The translations under genes and the position numbers were made by a program. From assembly GCF_001642475.1 (NCBI RefSeq), contig NW_019173988.1:124001-188000 (forward strand): DNA of 64,000 bases, read 5' to 3'. The stretch comes from Fonsecaea monophora. Lineage: Eukaryota > Ascomycota > Eurotiomycetes > Chaetothyriales > Herpotrichiellaceae. Under the pieces are notes generated by a model. The model had not been told where the DNA came from and did no database searches. It saw nothing but the letters and a program-made list of their open reading frames with translations. Of this stretch, positions 56,975 through 64,000 are shown piece after piece. Within the stretch, counting starts at the first letter, position 1, and each line of letters begins with the position of its first letter.

Positions 56975-57933
56975 ATGCGCTGGGAGCTGGATATCAACAG
57001 GATGGGTGAATATCGAGAAGAGCTCATATATCTACATGTTTACACAGTCACCCACCAGGACCGTTCGTAAAGCAAGTCCCTGTTATTGAGTGTAGCTCGA
57101 ATGTAAGTACCCCCAGGGCAGCTCAACCTACCCATGAGGGGCAACTGAAGACTGCCAGAGCGCCACATCACCGAAGCACAGAGAAGTACAAATTTCTACC
57201 CGCTGTCCATGATCCAAGACGGCTCTAGTTTATGCAGGGCAGAGACAACTGGGTGTCTCACTAAACATCATTCAAGTTTTATCTCTAGGGAGACAAAGAA
57301 CGCCTGAAAGTTGACCACACGGTGTTTTGACAGGTCTCTAAGTAACAGCAGTGTAGCCAGCACCTAAATTATTTTCCCAACAGGGTCCAATGTCGTTCGA
57401 GGCTGTCTTGCGCACCTCTCCGAGTTCTCAACAAGGCTCGATGCCCCTTTATCAGCCCTGATTTGCCAAGAGTGCCAAGCTCACGTGCTAATCTGATCAT
57501 GTCCATGCTGACTGATGTATTATGTAACGAATCTTGGCATTCGAGCCAGCAAGGCTTTTCCGAACCACGACGCTTGCTACCTTTGTACCTCGTAGATAGA
57601 TACATATCAACCCTCGCGTGCCATGCTCGCTTCTGACATACTGTACTCAGTAAGCTGTGCGGACTTTGGCATAACCGTCAGCTCCGCTTCTGTCACTTGG
57701 TGCTCTTGAGATTTTGATGCTCGGACTGATGCGGACTGGCCTCCTACCAAACCAACAGAGCACAATCTCAAGACGCGTTTAGTGCTGTCGCTACTTGAGA
57801 TGCAGGCTTCCAGTTTGCTGCTTCACGCCCTTGGCGGATCCTCATTCCCTCGCCGTCCGTCGACAGGAGTTTTAGACGGATACTGAGCACGGATCCCGGA
57901 TATCTGGCTGGAATAGCGGGGCTTCTCGCAGAC
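56975..57933. other. Intergenic, no gene seen
   Basis: Between two plus-strand genes. Contains the 3' flank of the monooxygenase and the promoter of the MTC5 gene. No motif-bearing frame. Confidence 0.5.
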
Positions 57934-60900
57934 ATGGCACCTCGAGGTCCAGCTTCCGCTTTCGAGAGCGAAACCTTCGGCCAAGATGCATCTTTCAGAC
58001 TCGAGCAGCCCGTGGGATCCATGACCATTTCCCCAAGCGGCCGTGATGTTGCATTGGCCTCCAAAGAGGGACTTCATATCATTGACCTGGATTCTCCCTA
58101 CTCTCCACCGCGTTACCTCCCTCACCGGACGCCCTGGGAGGTTGCTGACGTTCAGTGGTCTCCGTTCGCTGTGAGGGATTATTGGGTGGTCAGTACGTCG
58201 AACCAAAAGGCTCTGGTTTGGAATCTGGATGCTCGATCATGGCAGGATCCTATCGAGTTCGTCCTGCACGGCCATACTAGAGCAATAACCGACATCAACT
58301 TTTCCGCCCATCATCCTGACGTCCTTGCGACTTGCGCCGTTGATAGCTTTGTGCACAGCTGGGATCTGCGCGCTCCAGCGAGACCCGTCAATTCCTTCTC
58401 TGACTGGTTTGCCGGTGCTACCCAGGTCAAATGGAGCCGACAAGACGAACATGTTGTTGCCAGCGCTCACGATAAGTTCCTCCACATTTGGGACGACCGA
58501 AATGGTGCATATCCCGTGCGCACCATTGAAGCCCACGGAACGAAAATCTATGGGATCGACTGGAACCGCCACGATCACAACAAGCTTGTCACCTGTTCCC
58601 TGGATCGGACCATCAAATTTTGGAATTTCAGCAGGGAAGAAAGCACTCTGGAGCGCGTCATCGAAGCTCCGTTCCCTGTATGGAGGGCACGTCATACTCC
58701 TTTTGGATGGGGACTGCTCGCCATGCCACAGCGCGGGAACAGCGACCTGCATCTCTATGATCGTCGTGCGGTCAATGGGGTCTTCGAGAGCGGCGCAGTT
58801 CGACCAGTTGCGACATTCAGGGGTCACGAAGGCCAGGTCAAAGAGTTCCTGTGGCGCGCTCGGGGTACAATTGTCGACAACGTTGACCATCGAGACTTCC
58901 AGCTGGTGTCCTGGGGTACGGACAGGGAGTTGAGGCTCCATGCCCTTGAGCCCGATATATATGCAGATATCGGGTACGAAAAAGGTGTTTCCAAAATCCA
59001 ACGGCTGAATTTCACACGAAGAGGCGCAGTGTACAAGACTTTTCGCGATGTCCCGGGAGACGTCGACTCCCCACTGGACGAAACACCTCGCAGTGAAGTC
59101 TTCTCCCGTCACAGCCACCTCACGCATTTCCGGCCTCGTTCGAGCACCAGCGTGGGCATGAGTAAAATGCCCGTTTCACAATTCCGTGGCTGGATCCAAG
59201 GAGGCCGTTATGCGCAAAGGTCTGGCATGCACGGAAGAGGCAACAATCGGCAGAATACGGATCCAATATCATGGTTGAAGAATGTGAAGATATTTTCTTG
59301 GGACCCTGACACCTTGGCTGAGGAGATCCGACAAGTAGGAGAGAAGTTCAAAAAGGTAGAGTTTGAGGTCGTTGATATCTCGCATCGAAAGGCCGTCATG
59401 TCACTTCAAGCCCCTTGGGGAGAAGACCAGAGCCAGGTGTACTTGAGAGTGGAGATGAGGTTTCCGAAACTATATCCACGGAATGCAAACGCAGTCTTGA
59501 CTCTGCAGAAATCGAGGTTTCTGGACGAAGCGACGCACCGACTGATAACAACAGAGTTGCACACAATTGCAGAAACCTATGCCTCCCGGAAACGCGGGTG
59601 TTTGGAAGCAGTTCTACGGTACTTACTCCGAGAGCAGAATCTTGAACAGATTGTGTCTTGGGTGCTTGGAGAATCACTGGTCGATTCAAAGATCTTGGAC
59701 ACGAGCACGATCGGAGCCGACGACTCCAGCAGTGACAGTGACGATCAACTCGATGGCGTGCGAGAAGGCCTTGATGCCTCAGCGAACGTTCTTGTACCGC
59801 TAGCCAAGGGCTGTGGTGCCATTTGGTCCGAGACTGGAAAGTTGATTTGCTTCTTCCCTGCCAAAGGAAATGAACCTGTCTCCTTTTTGAGCACCTTGGG
59901 CGTCAAAGACCTCGATGAGTCCGACTCGAGCAGACTCTTCGAAGGCTTTGGCCGATTACACACAAGCTCACCTGCCCACAAAACCACCCGAGGAACCAAG
60001 ACCGCGGATGACAACTCGGACTCTGACACATCAGACTCCTCATGGAAGTCATCCAGTAGTTCCTCATCCTCATTCGAGAGCGAGCAAAACATTCCCGGCG
60101 TGTCATCATACCGAGTCGGGGCTTCCGGGCTCCAACAACGGTCACGCTCCCCTGATCGTTCCAACCAATCCACCACCGGTGGCGCCAACAAGCTGAATGA
60201 TGCTCCCCGTAAGAGTGCTGTGTCAATACACACTTTCGATGACCTGATTCCATCAAAGCGCGAGCTGGCGGTTGAATATCAGATGTTTGGAGACGGACCA
60301 GAAGTTTGCAAACACAATGCTGCCGTTGCTCGAGATGCATCGTTCAAAGACCTGGAGTCCGTGTGGACTGTTGTCAGCCTTGTCTTGGATCACTCGGTGC
60401 CTCTGGAAGTTCTCTCAGAGGTCCGGAATCCGAGGTTGCGAGACTTGTTGGTGATCGCGAAACAGGCACAAGGAAGGGGTTCCCGAAAGGGCAGCATTCA
60501 TTCAGACAACCACAAAATCTTTGGGAGGACTCGATGGGGCAACCACCCGCTTGGCTCGACGTACCTGCTTCCAGCTATCTTCGACTACTTTGAACGACTC
60601 GGCGATGTACAGATGCTTGCCACCTTGGCTTGCGTCCTTGTATCAAGTCTCAACAACGGCTTCATACCGGGTGACACGCAAGAGACAGCGCATCAGCCTC
60701 CCTCCGGCGACATCTCCCTCATTCGGGGTGACTATTTTCCATCCAGAGCCGCGGCCAAATCTTCGCTCCGAAGAGATGTTGACGTGGAAGGATATGTGTT
60801 TGTCCACTCCAAAAATGTGCCGTTGAGCCCCGGTATTCCAGGACTGGTAAGCTCTGGAAGTCGACGCAGACCACGCCATGTTCTAGGCCGCCAAGCCAGT

Positions 60901-62688
60901 CAGCTCTCCTCGACAGCGGCTAGTTTCGTTGCGGAAGACTCTCATGACCACTCTGCGCCCTATTCAACTGCTGTCTCCGTCTCGACGTCTCCCGAAGGGA
61001 ATCGGCCAAGCAACAAGTCAGCCTCGGACATTTCTTATCCTTCTGCGCGAGCAAGTCTCTCGGCCTTGACACAGTCCTATTCAAACTCCCCTCCGAATCA
61101 AAGCTCATCGTCGGGCTTCGCATCCAGTCTGAAAAAGTACAGCCCCTCAGGGTCACTGGCCCCTGGTTGGGTGTCTTCTGGCATATTTGGCAGTCAAGCA
61201 ACGAGCCGGGGTTCACGGCCATCCTTTCCTTATAATGAAGGCGGGAGTCACGATAGCCGCGAGCTAGGCAATCGCTCATTGCTGTCGTCCTCTAGCGCGC
61301 AGAATTCTCGCAAAGGCAGAACTTTGCAAATGCCAGCAGGACGGAACAGCGATGCGCCTGCGGTTGGCTCGGAGATGTCAGAGAAGACTGTGGGGCAGAA
61401 GCCTCCAAAGCGTAGGAGGATTAAAACACACCTGGTCAACCAGGACAAATTCGATCTAGACGGGTACTCATCTACGTCAATCTTGGATGTTGACCTTAAA
61501 AGCAAGTGCAGATTCTACCAAGAAAGCTATGCAAAACTTCTCGACGTGTGGCAGTTACACCTACAACGCGCCGAGGTTCTCAAATTCGATGGCATAGTGG
61601 CAGAAGGGTTGGACTTGGGGCATGGCCGATCAAATACTGTTCACTCGACCGCTGGCGATGGCCTTGAGCGGCCACGCAGGAAGATGTTGACTTCGGCATC
61701 TCAAGCCACAAATCTTGGTCTCGAAATAAGGCGCCTTTGTCGCAATTGTGGTGAGCTCCCGGCACCGATAGAGAAAAATGGTATACCCATTGCATGGCAA
61801 TGCGTCACTCCGACATGCATTTCGTCCGATCAACAGTTGGGAGTGAGAGCTGGCAAAGCTCCCAAGCGAAGTGCCTGTGCCATTTGCAATACCTCGATTC
61901 AGGGTCTGGCGGTGCCTTGCTTACAGTGTGGGCATATAACATGCTACGACTGTGCTCAGGGATGGTTTGGTGCTCGACGAGCAAAGGACGGCAAGACAAG
62001 ATCGAGGCGGTCTTCGGCCGAGAAAGCACAGCTTTCGCCAGTTGAGGACGAGGACAATGCGGATTGCTTCAGCGAGGAGCAGCTGGATGAGCACGATTCT
62101 TGTCCAACAGGCTGCGGCTGTCCCTGTGCAACGCTCATCACTGTCGACGTCCCATATCCTTCGCCGACCGATAGAAGTGTCAACATCGGTAATCGTGAGC
62201 ATTCCTATCTGGAACCGCCCCAATTGACCCATCAACTTAGCCGTGGCAGCGGAGAAAGTTTCAATCTACCTCGCTCGACAAGTGTCGTCGTCCCTCCATC
62301 ACATTCGCATTCCTCGACCGAAACCGGGACTGGAGGCGCAGATAGCGCGTTGGCGGCTTTTCTAGCTCTCACTCAGTCCCACCAACGATCGAAGTCGGTT
62401 CATGTGGTGTCAGCACGAAGCAAGGCATCCTCGGTCTCTCGACCTCCTGAGGTGCAAAGCCGAGGTGGGTCGAGTAAAACGCCGAATGACAGCGGCAAAA
62501 CGACCATATCAGATAGCGATGCAGAGCCAGCTACAGTGTCGCAATCGGGTGAAGGGGAGGATTCGAACTCTCTCAATCCCTTTGTCGCGAGCAAGATTGC
62601 GACGCTGGGACGAGGGATTGGCGCCGGGCTCAGTCGCGGGTTGACGTCGAAGGCGAGTGACGCCACCATTCGGAAGTTCAAGCGATAG
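57934..62688 (+). CDS. MTC5: SEACIT/GATOR1-2 complex WD40 protein Mtc5 (Sea3/WDR59)
   Basis: Subunit of the SEA (GATOR) complex at the vacuole, which controls TORC1 in response to amino acids. One exon of 1584 residues. WD40 repeats fill about residues 30-350 (LVWNLDARSWQDPIEFVLHG, ATCAVDSFVHSWDLRAP, VTCSLDRTIKFWNFSREEST). An RWD domain follows near 470-580 (FKKVEFEVVDISHRKAVMSL, then YLRVEMRFPKLYPRNANAVL). A long Ser-rich disordered middle leads to a C-terminal zinc domain starting near 1266: CRNCGELPAP, ICNTSIQGLAVPCLQCGHIT, CYDCAQGWF and a final CPTGCGCPC. This order (WD40, RWD, RING-like) matches Sea3/WDR59 and not Sea4/MIOS, which lacks RWD. The 4.7 kb uninterrupted frame contrasts with the intron-rich neighbours. 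Confidence 0.94.
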   Translation: MAPRGPASAFESETFGQDASFRLEQPVGSMTISPSGRDVALASKEGLHIIDLDSPYSPPRYLPHRTPWEVADVQWSPFAVRDYWVVSTSNQKALVWNLDARSWQDPIEFVLHGHTRAITDINFSAHHPDVLATCAVDSFVHSWDLRAPARPVNSFSDWFAGATQVKWSRQDEHVVASAHDKFLHIWDDRNGAYPVRTIEAHGTKIYGIDWNRHDHNKLVTCSLDRTIKFWNFSREESTLERVIEAPFPVWRARHTPFGWGLLAMPQRGNSDLHLYDRRAVNGVFESGAVRPVATFRGHEGQVKEFLWRARGTIVDNVDHRDFQLVSWGTDRELRLHALEPDIYADIGYEKGVSKIQRLNFTRRGAVYKTFRDVPGDVDSPLDETPRSEVFSRHSHLTHFRPRSSTSVGMSKMPVSQFRGWIQGGRYAQRSGMHGRGNNRQNTDPISWLKNVKIFSWDPDTLAEEIRQVGEKFKKVEFEVVDISHRKAVMSLQAPWGEDQSQVYLRVEMRFPKLYPRNANAVLTLQKSRFLDEATHRLITTELHTIAETYASRKRGCLEAVLRYLLREQNLEQIVSWVLGESLVDSKILDTSTIGADDSSSDSDDQLDGVREGLDASANVLVPLAKGCGAIWSETGKLICFFPAKGNEPVSFLSTLGVKDLDESDSSRLFEGFGRLHTSSPAHKTTRGTKTADDNSDSDTSDSSWKSSSSSSSSFESEQNIPGVSSYRVGASGLQQRSRSPDRSNQSTTGGANKLNDAPRKSAVSIHTFDDLIPSKRELAVEYQMFGDGPEVCKHNAAVARDASFKDLESVWTVVSLVLDHSVPLEVLSEVRNPRLRDLLVIAKQAQGRGSRKGSIHSDNHKIFGRTRWGNHPLGSTYLLPAIFDYFERLGDVQMLATLACVLVSSLNNGFIPGDTQETAHQPPSGDISLIRGDYFPSRAAAKSSLRRDVDVEGYVFVHSKNVPLSPGIPGLVSSGSRRRPRHVLGRQASQLSSTAASFVAEDSHDHSAPYSTAVSVSTSPEGNRPSNKSASDISYPSARASLSALTQSYSNSPPNQSSSSGFASSLKKYSPSGSLAPGWVSSGIFGSQATSRGSRPSFPYNEGGSHDSRELGNRSLLSSSSAQNSRKGRTLQMPAGRNSDAPAVGSEMSEKTVGQKPPKRRRIKTHLVNQDKFDLDGYSSTSILDVDLKSKCRFYQESYAKLLDVWQLHLQRAEVLKFDGIVAEGLDLGHGRSNTVHSTAGDGLERPRRKMLTSASQATNLGLEIRRLCRNCGELPAPIEKNGIPIAWQCVTPTCISSDQQLGVRAGKAPKRSACAICNTSIQGLAVPCLQCGHITCYDCAQGWFGARRAKDGKTRSRRSSAEKAQLSPVEDEDNADCFSEEQLDEHDSCPTGCGCPCATLITVDVPYPSPTDRSVNIGNREHSYLEPPQLTHQLSRGSGESFNLPRSTSVVVPPSHSHSSTETGTGGADSALAAFLALTQSHQRSKSVHVVSARSKASSVSRPPEVQSRGGSSKTPNDSGKTTISDSDAEPATVSQSGEGEDSNSLNPFVASKIATLGRGIGAGLSRGLTSKASDATIRKFKR

Positions 62689-63708
62689 ATCAGCCAGGGG
62701 TGCTTTGTATGTTTTCTAGTATTTGTACTCATTAGTTTGTGGATGGATATGTAACACTATAGCTATGGGTGTATGGGGGGAATGTGTGTACGAATATGAG
62801 GGAAGTGAGATGAGATGACCCGATATGAAGATGATGTTGGGGGGAATATTGGTGATGTGGAGGATGTGGCAAGTAATAATGGTGGTAAAAAGACAATAAA
62901 GATGCCAAGCATTATACCAAGCATTCTGTATCGGTACTTGGTGCCATACCAAGCATGGACTAGTACCACTAAGTACCTATGACTTAGTGTGTTCATACTC
63001 GGAGGCATTAACAAGCATGACTGGTACTACTGAATATGTACTACAACATACGAGTGCCGAATACCACCTCCTACTCCATTCCTCTATCGACTGATTCATT
63101 CTCCATCCACCCATATCCCCAGCATCTCTGCATTTCCCCATCACTCGGCATTTGAGCGGCAGATTTTCTCTGCCGACATGCATGGATCTGCAGTGTAACT
63201 AGCATCCTTCCTTGCCATTTCCAGCAGGAGGCAATGAATGGAGTGGTGATCGCCGTCTGCTCCACAATCCCCCGCAATGGCGACGTCGTCTGTTGTCAAC
63301 TACGGGCAAATGGTCAATGATTCGATATCCCACACCAGCAATGAGGTGTCACAGGGGCTTCTGGCGGAAGCAACAGCGACCGCAAACCCCCGCCTTTGAT
63401 GGATGGATTGGATGGATGGATCGGCATAAGTTGCAGGAGAAAAGAAACCTTCTTGATGTTTGGTTCCCCCTGCTTGCTTGACTGGGCAACTCCCCCGGCG
63501 GCCGCTGGACATGACACCACATCTCATGGGGTCATCGGCACTTCAAGCCGACCGGTAAAGCAGCTGTGTGATGCGGTGAGTACATGGTAACGGGTGAGTT
63601 ATAAGCTGAAAGGCCCATTCTCTCTCTCTCTTGTGACGTGCCCGTCTTCGCGTAACGTGTTGTCCCCTCCTCTCTTCTGACAAAAAACAAAGATACTTCT
63701 GAACCGGC
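62689..63708. other. Intergenic, no gene seen
   Basis: About 1 kb upstream of the partial carboxylesterase. Short overlapping frames on both strands with no motif, plus TGGATGGA repeats near 63405-63420. Confidence 0.5.
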
Positions 63709-64000
63709 ATGATACTGCTTCCCATGTGCAGGCTTCTGTACTTGCTGCTCGGCTCGGCCGTATGGGTGGCGTCGGGCTCCCACGCGGCACTGATAGCCCG
63801 TCAAGGTAGCCAAGCACCGACCGTCAAGGTCAAGAACGGCAGCTATTATGGCGTCTACCAATCGACATATGATCAAGATCTGTTCCTGGGCATGCCGTTC
63901 GCCCAGCCGCCCCTGGGGAACCTCCGCTTCAACCTGCCCCAGTCTCTCAACACGACGTGGACAACCGCTAGAAACGCCACGCAGTATGGCTACGAGTGCT
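63709..64000 (+). CDS. Type-B carboxylesterase, secreted, 5' part only
   Basis: Runs off the right edge after 97 codons. It starts with a signal peptide (MILLPMCRLLYLLLGSAVWV...). The segment VKVKNGSYYGVYQSTYDQDL and FLGMPFAQPPLGNLRFNLPQ match the N-terminal strand and the (Y/F)LG.P(Y/F)A.PP.G.LRF signature of type-B carboxylesterases and cholinesterases. The final Cys in YGYEC is the usual first disulfide residue of that family. The catalytic Ser-Glu-His triad lies outside the window. Asn-X-Thr/Ser sites are frequent, consistent with secretion. Confidence 0.85.
   Translation, partial: MILLPMCRLLYLLLGSAVWVASGSHAALIARQGSQAPTVKVKNGSYYGVYQSTYDQDLFLGMPFAQPPLGNLRFNLPQSLNTTWTTARNATQYGYEC

Overview
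The window looks like nuclear DNA of a filamentous ascomycete (Pezizomycotina). Most genes are broken by short GT-AG introns of about 50-110 bases, intergenic spaces are long and carry microsatellites, and the gene content is fungal: a Ran1/Ksp1-type kinase, SEACIT subunit Mtc5, a DHA1 drug transporter, a LovD-type esterase and an EST1/Smg7-like protein. A black-yeast or other eurotiomycete relative would fit, but the order cannot be fixed from sequence alone. I placed 24 protein-coding genes by joining open frames at consensus splice sites. I saw no tRNA, rRNA, intact transposon or CRISPR array.

Layout. 1-6 kb: an acyl-CoA dehydrogenase (ACAD10/11 type) and a Ran1/Ksp1-family kinase, both on the minus strand. 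5.8-12 kb: a gene-poor stretch with one possible eroded gene near 8.4-9.2 kb. 12-16 kb: mitochondrial phosphatidylglycerophosphate synthase and a small unrecognised five-exon gene. 16-19 kb: an ER SUN-domain protein (Slp1). 20-28 kb: a transport/metabolism block with an atypical sugar transporter, an alpha/beta hydrolase ending in the peroxisomal signal SKL, a small membrane protein and a DHA1 transporter. 28-33 kb: LSG1 and LTV1 head to head (60S and 40S biogenesis), then complex I subunit NDUFA12. 34-40 kb: a ubiquitin protease ending in a CaaX box and a beta-lactamase-fold esterase. 41-46 kb: mitochondrial ribosomal protein uL5m divergent from an EST1/Smg7-like gene. 46-50 kb: adenosine kinase with a possible mitochondrial presequence, divergent from an Atg43/DUF1770-like gene, then ribosomal protein eL24. 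50-54 kb: an unrecognised protein with a disordered body and a cysteine-rich tail, then Ubc13. 54-63 kb: an FAD monooxygenase, again ending in SKL, and the SEACIT subunit Mtc5/WDR59. The right edge cuts into a secreted type-B carboxylesterase.

Most genes are core housekeeping, strong in ribosome production (LSG1, LTV1, eL24, uL5m) and mitochondrial function (PGS1, NDUFA12, uL5m, Atg43-like). The accessory part is the transporter/hydrolase block and the monooxygenase. The most interesting observations are two metabolic enzymes with peroxisomal tails, a probably farnesylated deubiquitinase, a leaky-scanning arrangement that could send adenosine kinase to mitochondria, and two unrecognised genes (14.8-15.7 kb and 50.6-52.4 kb).
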